A DNA stretch of 64,000 nt from Mangrovicoccus sp. HB161399 (GCF_013184745.1 NZ_JAATVU010000019.1:44289-108288); one strand, 5' to 3'. Counted from the first letter of the stretch, positions 45,875 through 54,580 are shown. Made by a program: numbers and translations. Notes: generated by a model not told the origin, from the sequence alone.

Positions 45875-46051
45875 CGACCTTCCTCCCAGAGGCGACACGC
45901 CCGCCCGACTTGGCGTCAGGTCTTCAGGCGCTCGACAGGATCACCTTCAGGTTGAAACCGGCCCGCTGTCAATATGCTTCACTCGAATTGTATATGTTGC
46001 CTGAAAAACTATCTTTTTCCGGGCGCGTCCGTCACGCGCCCGCAGGATGGC
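45875..46051 (-). promoter_or_regulatory. Upstream region of the export operon
   Basis: A 177-bp gap before the GAF-HlyD gene. On the minus strand it contains a perfect TTGACA (45,967-45,972) without a good -10 at 17 bp, and a TACAAT (45,987-45,992) inside TATACAAT. The latter resembles the -10 candidate before the giant gene. The AT-rich stretch 45,975-46,020 stands out against the GC-rich surroundings and is the most likely promoter region. Confidence 0.35.
46019..46041 (-). terminator. GC hairpin downstream of the sulfotransferase
   Basis: GGGCGCG and CGCGCCC (within 46,021-46,041) form a 7-bp stem with a 7-base loop just after the sulfotransferase stop. On the minus strand it is followed by GGAAAAAG and then a short T run about 12 bases on, so it is not a textbook intrinsic terminator. 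Confidence 0.4.
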
Positions 46052-46705
46052 TCAGCCGGGCGCGCCCAGCTCCGCGGCTGCCGCGCCGAGGCCGGAAAAG
46101 GCCCGCGCATCGTCCATGGCGTAGCCGAAGACCTCGAAATCCGCCTGGTAGCGGCTGCGGCAGAACCCGGCCACCGCGTCGGCCTCGGCGGGCGAGAGCG
46201 GCCGGGCCTTCGCCTGGGTGTCGAGCTTGCGCTCGGTCTCGAAGACCTCGAAGCCCAGCCCGTGCGAGGCGTCGAAGGCCCGCGCCCAGGCGGCGTCATA
46301 GCGGTCCTCCTGGCGGAAGACTGCCATCGGCGGCAGGTAGAAATCGACCTGCGGGCGGAAATGGTTGTCGAGGAAATAGGGGTCGGCGTCGAGCGCGTTG
46401 CCGAGCTTGCGCAGCCAGCCGGCGATGTCCTGGCCGTTGCCCGAGTTGCGGTATTCCGACAGCAGCCGGTCGACCGGATGGCGCACGGTGATGAAGCAGA
46501 AGTCCATCGCCGCGAAGTCGATGCAGGATTCGTAGAGCTGGCGGTCGAAATGCTGGAACGAGGTGCGCAGCCCGTTCTTCGCCCGCGACGCACACCAGAA
46601 GCCGCGCCGGTAGCCGTTGAGGACGAAGAGGTCCTCGACATAGGTGCCGCCGGTCTTCGGGACATGGGCGTAGAAAACGGATTTGGCGCCGGTCAGCACG
46701 GTCAT
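46052..46705 (-). CDS. Sulfotransferase family 2-like protein
   Basis: A 217-residue protein with the two PAPS-binding signatures of sulfotransferases: a 5'-phosphosulfate loop PKTGGT (16-21, within FYAHVPKTGGTYVE) and a 3'-phosphate element VRHPVDRLLSEYRNS (about 74-88). This is the pattern of Golgi-type and bacterial carbohydrate sulfotransferases, cytoplasmic enzymes moving sulfate from PAPS to a sugar or lipid hydroxyl. No signal peptide or membrane segment is visible. ATG at 46,705 has GAGGAG 8 bases upstream; a longer frame reading upstream is non-homologous. It lies just upstream of the export operon on the same strand but behind a hairpin, so co-expression is uncertain. The acceptor cannot be told. 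Confidence 0.8.
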   Translation of the reverse strand: MTVLTGAKSVFYAHVPKTGGTYVEDLFVLNGYRRGFWCASRAKNGLRTSFQHFDRQLYESCIDFAAMDFCFITVRHPVDRLLSEYRNSGNGQDIAGWLRKLGNALDADPYFLDNHFRPQVDFYLPPMAVFRQEDRYDAAWARAFDASHGLGFEVFETERKLDTQAKARPLSPAEADAVAGFCRSRYQADFEVFGYAMDDARAFSGLGAAAAELGAPG

Positions 46706-46901
46706 CTGGGCAGTCTCCTCGTCGCTGCGCCGGCGGCGGGGCCGCTGCCTGCGCCCGGAAGACCTAGGAAGTCTGCCGGGTACGCGCAAGCGCAAGTCGG
46801 CGCCGCCGCAGCGGACGTGCGGGCAACTGCGGATGAAACCTGCGGGCCGTGCTGCGCGTTGGCAGGCAAGCACACCGGATTGCAAGGAAGGACCCAGCTC
46901 C

Positions 46902-47432
46902 ATGCAGATCACCCTCACCGTCAACGGCGAGACCCGCGACATGGATCTCGACCCCCGCGTGACGCTGCTCGACGCGCTGCGCGACCATCTCCGCCTGACC
47001 GGCTCCAAGAAGGGCTGCGACCACGGCCAGTGCGGCGCCTGCACGGTGCTGATGGACGGGCGGCGGGTGAATGCCTGCCTGGTGCTCGCCGCGATGGCCG
47101 AAGGCGCCGAAATCACCACCGTCGAAGGACTCGGCCGTCCCGGATCGCTGAACCCGCTGCAGCAGGAATTCGTCGCCTGCGACGGCTTCCAGTGCGGCTA
47201 CTGCACCCCGGGCCAGATCATGTCCGCCACCGGCATGCTGGCCGAGGCGCGCGACGGCTGGCCGTCGCACGTTTCCGAAAGCCTCGCCGGGCCGGTCGCC
47301 CTGACCGACGGCGAGATCGCCGAGCGGATGAGCGGCAACCTCTGCCGCTGCGCTGCCTATCCCGGCATCCGCCAGGCGATTTCGAACTGCGCCGGAACCT
47401 CTGCCGAAGCAGCCAAGGAGGCGGCGGAATGA
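46902..47432 (+). CDS. paoA: [2Fe-2S] subunit of a PaoABC-type aldehyde/xanthine oxidoreductase
   Basis: A 176-residue small subunit of the xanthine oxidase family carrying two [2Fe-2S] clusters. Plant-type ferredoxin ligands are Cys39, 44, 47 and 59 (CDHGQCGAC and NAC); the helical-domain ligands are Cys98, 101, 148 and 150 (CGYC and CRC). It passes electrons from the molybdenum centre to FAD. Unlike E. coli PaoA, no Tat signal is visible, so a cytoplasmic enzyme is likely. ATG at 46,902 has GGAAGGA upstream. ATGA overlap with the next gene shows coupled translation. A xanthine dehydrogenase or carbon-monoxide-dehydrogenase-like enzyme cannot be excluded by this subunit alone. Confidence 0.88.
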   Translation: MQITLTVNGETRDMDLDPRVTLLDALRDHLRLTGSKKGCDHGQCGACTVLMDGRRVNACLVLAAMAEGAEITTVEGLGRPGSLNPLQQEFVACDGFQCGYCTPGQIMSATGMLAEARDGWPSHVSESLAGPVALTDGEIAERMSGNLCRCAAYPGIRQAISNCAGTSAEAAKEAAE

Positions 47433-48451
47433 AGCCCTTCGAGTACATCCGCGCCGAAGGCATCGACGAGGCCGGCACGGCCGCCGCGGGCGGTGCCACG
47501 CTTATCGCCGGCGGCACCAACCTCCTGGACCTGATGAAGCTGCAGGTCGCCGCGCCCGGGACGCTGGTCGATATCGGCCATGTGCCCGGGCTCGGCGACA
47601 TCGAGGAGACCGCCGAGGGCCTGCGCATCGGCGCGCTCGTCACCAACAGCGCGCTGGCCGCAGATCCGCGGGTGCGCAAGGGCTGGCCAGTGCTGTCCCG
47701 GGCGATCCTGTCGGGCGCCTCCGGCCAGATCCGGAACCGCGCCACCACCGCCGGCAACCTGCTGCAGCGCACCCGCTGCCCGTATTTCCAGGATCCCGCC
47801 TCGCCCTGCAACAAGCGCGAGCCGGGCTCGGGCTGCCCCGCGAAGGGCGGCGTCTCTCGGATGACCGCCATTCTCGGCACCTCCGAGAACTGCATCGCCG
47901 CGCATCCCTCCGACATGGCCGTGGCGATGACCTTGCTCGAGGCCGAGGCCGAGATCCGCGCCGCCGCCGGGACGGTCCGGCACTTGCCGCTGGGCGATCT
48001 CTACCGGGTGCCGGGCGACCAGCCCGACGAGGAGACCACGCTCCAGCCCGGCGAGATCATCACCGCGGTGCATGTCCCGCATGTCCCGGCCGGATCGGTG
48101 CAGGCCTACCGCAAGGTGCGCGACCGCGCCTCCTACGCCTTCGCGCTGGTTTCCGTCGCCGGGATCGTGCGGATGGAAGAGGGCCGCATGGCCGAGGCGC
48201 GGCTCGCCTTCGGCGGCGTCGGCACCAAGCCTTGGCACGATGCCGAAGCCGATGCGCTGCTGACCGGCCGCCGCCCCTCGGAGGCGCTGTTCGGCGAGGC
48301 GGCGCAGCTGGTGCTCGCCGGGGCCCGCACCGAGGAAGGCAACGCCTTCAAGGTGCCGCTCCTGTCCCGCACGATGAAGGCGGTGCTGCGCGAACTGACC
48401 GGCGCCGCGCCCGCCAGCCCCGGAACCGACCGCACGGAGGCCTACGCATGA
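47429..48451 (+). CDS. paoB: FAD-binding subunit of a PaoABC-type oxidoreductase
   Basis: A 340-residue FAD subunit. The flavin site is marked by IAGGTNLLDLMK (about 26-37) and ATTAGNLLQRTRC (about 105-117). Four cysteines at 117, 127, 136 and 155 in a loop RCPYFQDPASPCNKREPGSGC and further on match the extra [4Fe-4S] insertion of PaoB-type subunits, which most xanthine dehydrogenase FAD subunits lack. This is the best reason to call the operon Pao-like. The start overlaps the upstream stop, and the stop overlaps the next ATG, both as ATGA. Confidence 0.88.
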   Translation: MKPFEYIRAEGIDEAGTAAAGGATLIAGGTNLLDLMKLQVAAPGTLVDIGHVPGLGDIEETAEGLRIGALVTNSALAADPRVRKGWPVLSRAILSGASGQIRNRATTAGNLLQRTRCPYFQDPASPCNKREPGSGCPAKGGVSRMTAILGTSENCIAAHPSDMAVAMTLLEAEAEIRAAAGTVRHLPLGDLYRVPGDQPDEETTLQPGEIITAVHVPHVPAGSVQAYRKVRDRASYAFALVSVAGIVRMEEGRMAEARLAFGGVGTKPWHDAEADALLTGRRPSEALFGEAAQLVLAGARTEEGNAFKVPLLSRTMKAVLRELTGAAPASPGTDRTEAYA

Positions 48452-50637
48452 CCGTCAATTTCCGCATGGACGCCCCGCAGCCCCGGCTTCTGGACCAGAC
48501 CGGCCAGGGCGTGATCCACAAGCCTCTCGACCGGCCCGAGGGCCCGCTGAAGGTGTCGGGCCGCGCCACCTATGCCGCCGAGACGCACCTGCCTGGCATG
48601 GCCCATGGCGTTCTCGTGACCGCCTCCATTGCCCGCGGCCATGTCGAAGCGATCGACGACAGCGCCGCCCACGAACTCGAGGGCTATCTGGGCTGCTGGA
48701 ACGGCGAGCGCTTCCTGCGCAACCCGGCACAGGGCATGGCCGGCGCCGCACCTGTCCAGCCCGGCGATCGGGTGGATTTCCGCGGCCAGCCGATTGCCGT
48801 CGTGGTGGCCGAGACCTTCGAGACCGCCCGAGACGCCGCAAGGCGGCTGCGCATCCTCTATTCAGAGGAAGACGCCGTGACCGATCCGGCAGAGGCGGAG
48901 TTCGAGACCAAGGAGGACGCGGATGCCGCCCGCGCCGTGGCCGAAGCGCTGGAAACGGCGGCGCACCGGATCGACGCCACCTATACGACCGCCTCGCATG
49001 CGGCGGCGGCGATGGAGCCGCATGCCTCGATCGCCGAATGGAACGGCGACCAGCTGACCCTGCGCAGCGCGCTGCAGATGCTGCGCTTCAACGCGCTGGA
49101 GCTGGCCGATGCGATGGGGCTGGAACGCGGCCAGGTCCGCATCCTGTCGCCCTACGTCGGCGGCGGCTTCGGCTCGAAGCTCGGCCTCGGCCCGGAAGCG
49201 GTGGCGGCATCGATGGCGGCGCGCGATCTGGGCCGTCCGGTGCGGGTGGCGATGACCCGCCAGCAGGTCTTCGAGACCGTGCTGCGCCGCTCGGAAACCG
49301 TCCAGCGCCTGCGCCTCGCCGCCGACAGCGGCGGCCGCCTGACCGCGCTCGCACATGACAACCGCCAGTTCCAGCTGCTCGGCGAGGGCTTTGCCGAGCC
49401 GGTGCCGCAGGCCTCGCGCTTCCTCTATGCCGGAGCGGCGCGCTCCTACCGGCAGGACCTGGGCCGGATGCACCGCACGCCCTCGGGCTCGGTCCGCGCG
49501 CCCGGCGAGGCCGTCGGCCAGCTGGCGATGGAGGCGGCGATGGACGAGCTGGCCGATGCGGTCGGCCTCGATCCGGTGGAGCTGCGGCTGCGCAACATCC
49601 CCGACGCCCATCCCGGCACCGGCACCCGCTTTTCGGCCCACGGGCTGGAAGCCTGCCTGATCGACGGCGCCGCCCGCTTCGGCTGGGACCGCCGCGCCGG
49701 ACCGCGCGCGCGCCAGGAGGGCGACTGGCTGATCGGCATGGGCATGGCAGGCGCGGCGCGGCCGAACATGCTGGTGCCGTCGGAAGCCCGGGTCACGCTG
49801 GCCGGCGACCGCGCCACGGTGGAGACCGACATGACCGATATCGGCACCGGCAGCTACGCGATCCTGAGCCAGATTGCGGCAGAGATGCTGGGCTTGCCGG
49901 CGGAGAACGTCACGGCGCGGCTCGGCGATACGGACCTGCCGGGCGCCTCGGGCTCGGGCGGCAGCTTCGGCGCGGGGTCCTCGGGCTCTTCGGTCTTCCT
50001 CGCGGCGAAGGATCTCCGCGGCCAGATTGCCGCGCTGATGGGCGCCGCGGAAGACGGCCTGACGCTGAAGGACGGGCTGGCGCGCGCGGGCAATGTCGAG
50101 AAGCGGCTGGCCGATCTGATCGCCGAACCGATCGCCGCCACCGCGAAGATCGAGAAGGGCGAGATGGCGAAAGAGACCCACCAGTCGGGCTATGGCGCGC
50201 ATTTCTGCGAGGTCGCGGTCCATGCCCTGACCGGCGAGATCCGCGTCCGCCGCTTCGAGGGCACCTTCGCCGCCGGGCGCATCCTCAACGAGAAGACCGC
50301 CCGCTCGCAATGCATCGGCGGCATCGTCTGGGGCATCGGCGCGGCGCTGACCGAGGAGCTGGTGCATGACGCCCGCACCGGCCAGCCGGTGACGCGCGAC
50401 CTTGCCAGCTATCACGTCCCCGCCCATGCCGACGTGCCGCAGATCGGCGTCACCTTCCTGCAGGAGCGTGACGATGCCGCCAATCCGATCCAGGCCAAGG
50501 GTGTGGGCGAGCTCGGCATCTCGGGCGCGGGCGCGGCGGTGCTGAACGCGGTCGCCAATGCCACCGGCGTGCGGCTGCGCGACTATCCCGCGACGCCCGA
50601 CCGGGTGATCGCCGCGCTGGCCGCAGCCGGGCTCTGA
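48448..50637 (+). CDS. paoC: Molybdopterin-binding catalytic subunit of a PaoABC-type oxidoreductase
   Basis: A 729-residue catalytic subunit, close to the 732 of E. coli PaoC. It has the N-terminal a/b hammerhead (VSGRATYAAE), the cofactor-binding PYVGGGFGSK and RTPSGSVRAPGEA segments, SGSGGSFGAGSSGS, and the C-terminal KGVGELGISGAG with the catalytic glutamate at about 688. Such enzymes hydroxylate aldehydes or heteroaromatic rings at Mo=O with water as oxygen donor. The gene is last in the operon and faces a convergent regulator across a hairpin. No XdhC/MocA-type maturation gene is in the window. The substrate is not evident. Confidence 0.88.
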   Translation: MTVNFRMDAPQPRLLDQTGQGVIHKPLDRPEGPLKVSGRATYAAETHLPGMAHGVLVTASIARGHVEAIDDSAAHELEGYLGCWNGERFLRNPAQGMAGAAPVQPGDRVDFRGQPIAVVVAETFETARDAARRLRILYSEEDAVTDPAEAEFETKEDADAARAVAEALETAAHRIDATYTTASHAAAAMEPHASIAEWNGDQLTLRSALQMLRFNALELADAMGLERGQVRILSPYVGGGFGSKLGLGPEAVAASMAARDLGRPVRVAMTRQQVFETVLRRSETVQRLRLAADSGGRLTALAHDNRQFQLLGEGFAEPVPQASRFLYAGAARSYRQDLGRMHRTPSGSVRAPGEAVGQLAMEAAMDELADAVGLDPVELRLRNIPDAHPGTGTRFSAHGLEACLIDGAARFGWDRRAGPRARQEGDWLIGMGMAGAARPNMLVPSEARVTLAGDRATVETDMTDIGTGSYAILSQIAAEMLGLPAENVTARLGDTDLPGASGSGGSFGAGSSGSSVFLAAKDLRGQIAALMGAAEDGLTLKDGLARAGNVEKRLADLIAEPIAATAKIEKGEMAKETHQSGYGAHFCEVAVHALTGEIRVRRFEGTFAAGRILNEKTARSQCIGGIVWGIGAALTEELVHDARTGQPVTRDLASYHVPAHADVPQIGVTFLQERDDAANPIQAKGVGELGISGAGAAVLNAVANATGVRLRDYPATPDRVIAALAAAGL

Positions 50638-50648
50638 CCCCCGGGGCG

Positions 50649-50668
50649 CCCTGCAGCCCGCTGCAGGG
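50649..50668. terminator. Convergent hairpin between paoC-like and GntR genes
   Basis: CCCTGCAG-CCCG-CTGCAGGG gives a perfect 8-bp stem with a 4-base loop between two convergent stops. It lacks a T tract on either strand. Confidence 0.5.
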
Positions 50669-50691
50669 CGGCCGCCGCGCGGAGCGCTGTC

Positions 50692-51366
50692 CTAGCCCGC
50701 CGCAGCCGCGACATGGTCCGAAAGCTTCCGGCCCTCGGACAGGTTGTGCTCTTCCGACAGCCGCCCGGCCAGCTCGGGGTCCCCCGACAGGATCGCTTCG
50801 ACGATCGGCACATGCTGGGCGCGGATCTCGGCCCCGCCCGCCAGCAGCGCATCGCTGGAACGTATGTACATGCGGATCTGCTGCTCGATCAGCCGGTACT
50901 GCGACCTCAGCCGCCCGTGTCCGGCCGCCTCGACGATGGCCTTGTGCAGCGCGAAATCGGCCTCTGCGATCTCGTCCGCGCTGCCCGCTGCGCAGGCCTC
51001 CGACAGCGCGTCCATCGCCGCCTCCAGCGACGCGCGCATCGCATCGTCGAGCCGCCCGGCCGAAAGCTGCGCCGCAAGCCGTTCCAGAGCCGCGCGCAGC
51101 GTGTAGAGTTCGCGCACGTCCTGCGGCCCGAGCTTGAGCACGCGCCAACCCGTATAGGGAACCAGCGTGACCAGCCCTTCCTGCGCCAGCTGGTGCAGCG
51201 CGGAACGCAGCGTCGCCCGCGACAGGTTCATCGCCGAGGAAAGATTGATCTCGGTGATCCGCTCGCCCGCGGGAATCGTGCCGTCGACAATGGCCTCGCG
51301 CAGGGCCTCGATGGCCTGGACCTCGACCGGCTTCCGCTCGATCTTCCGCAACGCCGCGCTCGTCAT
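50692..51366 (-). CDS. GntR family regulator, FadR/FCD subfamily
   Basis: A 224-residue repressor-type protein. Residues about 10-75 are the GntR winged helix (AIEALREAIVDGTIPAGERITE, LSSAMNLSRATLRSALHQL). Residues about 85-210 are an all-helical FCD domain with the metal/ligand-site pattern D-x-x-x-H (EADFALHKAI), QHVPIVEAI and SEEHN. FCD regulators sense small carboxylates and autoregulate. ATG at 51,366 has GGGGAG about 7 bases upstream; longer in-frame extensions cross the upstream operator. It is divergent from the glycerate kinase genes and convergent with the paoABC-like operon, so either may be its target; the adjacent palindrome favours the former. Confidence 0.88.
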   Translation of the reverse strand: MTSAALRKIERKPVEVQAIEALREAIVDGTIPAGERITEINLSSAMNLSRATLRSALHQLAQEGLVTLVPYTGWRVLKLGPQDVRELYTLRAALERLAAQLSAGRLDDAMRASLEAAMDALSEACAAGSADEIAEADFALHKAIVEAAGHGRLRSQYRLIEQQIRMYIRSSDALLAGGAEIRAQHVPIVEAILSGDPELAGRLSEEHNLSEGRKLSDHVAAAAG

Positions 51367-51743
51367 GGGCACTCTCCCCGGGAAACTTCCGCCATCATAG
51401 ACGACTTGCCGGCCGGGGGCCATAAGGCGCGCGCCGGGCATTGGCGATTGACAATTGTCGACAATACTGGGAGGGACCTCGGGCGGCGGCCCGGACCGCC
51501 GGTCCGCAGGCCGGGCAAAGATCGGGGACAGCGACATGCGGCGGAGGCCCGGATGAAGGCAAATTCCACTTGCGGCGGGACAGCCGCGCATCCGATGCTT
51601 CCCGCCGCTGCGGTTGCGCCGCGCCGACCCGTGCGCCCCGCAGCAGCAGCCACGGCCGTTTCGCGGAGACCTGCCATGAAGAACCCCCGGCCCTTGCCGT
51701 CCGCGACGCGACGCCCCGGAACCGCTCGCGGGAGCCTGCCGCA
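51367..51743. promoter_or_regulatory. 377-bp divergent control region with a FadR-type operator
   Basis: ATTGTCGACAAT (51,454-51,465) is a perfect 12-bp palindrome that contains TTGTCGACAA, fitting the TNGTNNNACNA consensus of FadR-subfamily sites. It overlaps the end of a TTGACA (51,448-51,453) that could be a -35 element for the plus strand. The rest, 51,480-51,743, is GC-rich with no convincing gene; small in-frame ATGs there give no recognisable product. Confidence 0.6.
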
Positions 51744-53174
51744 ATGACGCTCGCCGATCCCGCCCCCGCGGCGGCGCAGATGCCCGAGGCGGGCGCCCGC
51801 TTCCTGAACCGGACGGAGCTGTGCGCTTCCGGGGAGGGGGCGCTGCGAGGGCGGCTCCTGGATCTCGCGGAGGCCGGGCTGGCGGCGGCGGATCCCGGGC
51901 GGGCGGCCGGGGCTGCCGTCGCGCTGGAACCCGGCGGGCTGCGCATCGGCGCGCGGCTGCATCCGCTGCCCGAGGGCCGACGGGTCTTCGTGGTCGGCGC
52001 GGGCAAGGCCAGCCTGCCCATTGCCGCCGTGCTCGATCGGCTCCTGGGCGCGCGGATCACCGCCGGCCTGGTCGCCGCAAAGCGCGGCGGGGCCGCCCCG
52101 CTGCGCCACATCCGGGTGATCGAGGCCGACCATCCAATCCCCAGCGCCGCCTCGCTCGCCGCTGCACGGCAGACCCGGGCGCTGCTGGCGCAGGTCCGCC
52201 CCGGCGACCTGGTGCTGGCCTGCTTCACCGGCGGCTCCTCGGCGCTGTTCTGCGATCCGGTGCCCGGGCTGTCGCTGGAGGACCTCGCCGGGACCTCCCG
52301 CGTGCTGCTCGGCTGCGGCGCCGGGATCGTCGAGATCAACGCCGTCAGGAAGCATGTAAGCACCGTCAAGGGCGGGCGGCTGGCGCGCAGCCTGCCAGCG
52401 GGCGCGACCCTGGCGAACCTCACCGTCTCGGACGTGATCGGCGACCGGCTGGACTGCATCACCTGCCCGACCGTGCCCGATGGGTCGCGCTTCGCCGATG
52501 CCGCCGCAGTGCTTGACCGCTACGGCCTGCGCGGCCGGCTGCCGCCCGCGGTGGTCGCGCATGTCGACCGCGCCGATCCGGCGGAAGAGACCGCCACGGC
52601 CGCGGAACTCGCGCATCTCGACCTCTCCACCGAGCTGATCGTCACCGCCGATGCCGCCTGCCTCGGCGCGGCCGACGCCGCCCGCGCGGCCGGCATCGCG
52701 CCGCTGGTCCTGTCGACCGCCTTCGAGGGCGAGAGCGCCGCGCTGGCCCGCATGCTGATCGCAGTGGCCCGCGAGGTCCGGGACCATGGCCGCCCCGCAA
52801 CCGCGCCCTGCCTGCTGATCGCCGGCGGCGAGACCACGGTGCTGCTCGGCCCCGATACGCCCGCCGGTGCCGCCGGCGGGCCGGGGCAGGAATTCGCGCT
52901 GCAGGCCGCGCTGGAACTCGACGGCCGGCCCGGCATCGCCGTCCTCGCCATGGATACCGACGGCACCGACGGGCCGACGGCTTTCGCGGGCGGCCTCGCC
53001 GACGGCGCGACCGCAGCGTTGCTGCGGGCCGCCGGGCACAGCCCCGAAGCCGCGCTGGCGCGCCATGACGTGACGCCCCTGCTGGAAGCCTCCGGCCATG
53101 CCCTGCTGACCGGGCATACCGGAACCAATGTCAACGACCTGAAACTGGTGCTGATCGCGCCGACCGAGAGCTGA
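51744..53174 (+). CDS. Glycerate 2-kinase, MOFRL family
   Basis: A 476-residue kinase of the class II glycerate kinase family (DUF4147 plus MOFRL domain), which phosphorylates D-glycerate to 2-phosphoglycerate. Visible motifs: VFVVGAGKAS (about 80), a glycine/serine loop CFTGGSSALFCDPVPGLSLEDL, NAVRKHVSTVKGGRLA, GGETTV, PGQEFALQAAL, DTDGTDGPTAFAGG and the C-terminal TGTNVNDL. A longer frame upstream is not family-like, so ATG at 51,744 is chosen. Members act at the end of serine, glyoxylate, tartrate or hydroxypyruvate pathways. Four bases separate it from the aminotransferase gene, so the two form an operon. Confidence 0.85.
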   Translation: MTLADPAPAAAQMPEAGARFLNRTELCASGEGALRGRLLDLAEAGLAAADPGRAAGAAVALEPGGLRIGARLHPLPEGRRVFVVGAGKASLPIAAVLDRLLGARITAGLVAAKRGGAAPLRHIRVIEADHPIPSAASLAAARQTRALLAQVRPGDLVLACFTGGSSALFCDPVPGLSLEDLAGTSRVLLGCGAGIVEINAVRKHVSTVKGGRLARSLPAGATLANLTVSDVIGDRLDCITCPTVPDGSRFADAAAVLDRYGLRGRLPPAVVAHVDRADPAEETATAAELAHLDLSTELIVTADAACLGAADAARAAGIAPLVLSTAFEGESAALARMLIAVAREVRDHGRPATAPCLLIAGGETTVLLGPDTPAGAAGGPGQEFALQAALELDGRPGIAVLAMDTDGTDGPTAFAGGLADGATAALLRAAGHSPEAALARHDVTPLLEASGHALLTGHTGTNVNDLKLVLIAPTES

Positions 53175-53178
53175 CCCG

Positions 53179-54534
53179 ATGAAAGACCAGGACATGTCCG
53201 CCCGCCCCGCCCAGACCATGGTCAACGGCTTCGACCCGTCGAAGACCGATCACCTCGAACCCGCGATCCGCGCCGCAGTCGAGCGCCGCTCCCGGCTGCT
53301 CGGCCCGGCCTACCGGCTGATGTATGCCTCGCCGGTGGAGATCGTCCGCGGCGAGGGCACCAAGCTCTATGACAGCCAGGGCCGCGACTACCTCGACGCC
53401 TACAACAACGTGCCGTCCGTCGGCCACGCCCATCCCCGCGTCGCCGAGGCCGTGGGCCGCCAGATGGCCACGCTCTGCACCCATACCCGCTATGTCAGCG
53501 ACGCCATCCTCGATTTCGCCGAAGAGGTCCTGCCGAGCTTCGGCGGCGGCATCGAACACCTGATGTTCACCTGCACCGGCTCCGAGGCGAACGATCTGGC
53601 GCTGCGGCTGGCCTGCCACCATACCGGCAGGAAGGGCGTGATCATCACCTCCGAGGCCTATCACGGCAATTCCTTCATGACCGCGGGCTTCTCGCCCTCG
53701 CTCGGGCCGCGATCGCCGCTGGGCACCTGGGTGCGCCGCGTGCCGACGCCGGACAGCTACCGGATGGACCCGGCCCGGATGGGAGCCTGGATGGCGGAAG
53801 AGGTCCAGAAGCAGATCGACGACCTCGAGCGCCACGGCGACGGGCTCGCCGCCTTCTACGCCGACAGCGTGTTCTCCTCGGACGGGATCCATACGGACCC
53901 GGCCGGGCTGCTGGCCCCGGTGGCCGAGGTGGTGCGCCGCGCCGGCGGGGTCTTCGTCGCCGACGAGGTGCAGTCGGGCCATGGCCGCACCGGCGAGGCG
54001 CTATGGGGCTTCCAGCGCCACGGCGTTTCCCCCGACATCGTCACGATGGGCAAGCCGATGGGCAACGGATTTCCGGTCGCGGCCGTGGCGATGCGGCCGG
54101 AGCTGGTCGAGCGCTTCGGCCGCGAGATGCGCTATTTCAACACCTTCGGCGGCAACAACGTGGCGATCGCCGCCGCGCGCGCCGTCTGGGACGTGCTGCA
54201 CGAAGAGGGCCTGCAGGAGAACGCGCTGCGCGTCGGGCAGCATCTCCAGGAGGGCCTGCGCGGCCTGGCGGAGCGCTACGAGGGGATCGGCGACGTGCGC
54301 GGATCGGGGCTCTATGTCGGGGTGGAATTCGTGAAGGACCGGACGGCCAGGGAACCGGACGCCGATCTGGCGCTGGCGGCGGTGGCCGGGCTGCGCGAGC
54401 GCCGGGTGCTGATCTCGGCGACCGGCTTCCACTCGAACACCCTGAAGATCCGCCCGCCGCTCTGCTTCTCGCGCGAAGACGCCGACCGCCTGGTCACCGA
54501 GCTGGACGCCACACTAGAAGCGCTCGGAGCCTGA
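53179..54534 (+). CDS. Class III PLP-dependent aminotransferase
   Basis: A 451-residue fold-type I PLP enzyme. It shows GSEAN (134-138) for the cofactor phosphate, YHGNS (161-165), the DEVQSGHGRTG loop (Asp262, pairs with the pyridine nitrogen) and the Schiff-base lysine Lys292 in TMGKPMGNGFP. Overall pattern is closest to the alanine-glyoxylate aminotransferase 2 / ethanolamine-phosphate lyase-like branch. With glycerate kinase in the same operon, transamination of an amino acid to a keto acid that ends at glycerate is plausible, but the substrate is not defined. An internal Met at 53,194 is an alternative start. Confidence 0.85.
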   Translation: MKDQDMSARPAQTMVNGFDPSKTDHLEPAIRAAVERRSRLLGPAYRLMYASPVEIVRGEGTKLYDSQGRDYLDAYNNVPSVGHAHPRVAEAVGRQMATLCTHTRYVSDAILDFAEEVLPSFGGGIEHLMFTCTGSEANDLALRLACHHTGRKGVIITSEAYHGNSFMTAGFSPSLGPRSPLGTWVRRVPTPDSYRMDPARMGAWMAEEVQKQIDDLERHGDGLAAFYADSVFSSDGIHTDPAGLLAPVAEVVRRAGGVFVADEVQSGHGRTGEALWGFQRHGVSPDIVTMGKPMGNGFPVAAVAMRPELVERFGREMRYFNTFGGNNVAIAAARAVWDVLHEEGLQENALRVGQHLQEGLRGLAERYEGIGDVRGSGLYVGVEFVKDRTAREPDADLALAAVAGLRERRVLISATGFHSNTLKIRPPLCFSREDADRLVTELDATLEALGA

Positions 54535-54546
54535 CGCCGGTGCCAG

Positions 54547-54570
54547 GGGGCAGCGCGGCCGCGCTGCCCC
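54547..54570. terminator. Perfect 24-bp palindromic hairpin between convergent genes
   Basis: GGGGCAGCGCGGCCGCGCTGCCCC is a perfect palindrome able to form a 10-bp stem with a 4-base loop between the aminotransferase stop and the binding-protein stop. A bidirectional terminator is likely although no T tract follows. Confidence 0.6.
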
Positions 54571-54580
54571 GGACGGCCGC

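Noticed and set aside
51441..51743. N-terminal extension of the glycerate kinase
   Set aside because: The extra residues are not family-like and the frame would begin on the FadR-type operator.
54547..54570. Attachment or recombination site suggested by the 24-bp palindrome
   Set aside because: Its place between convergent stops and its GC-rich stem fit a terminator better, and no integrase or mobile gene is nearby.
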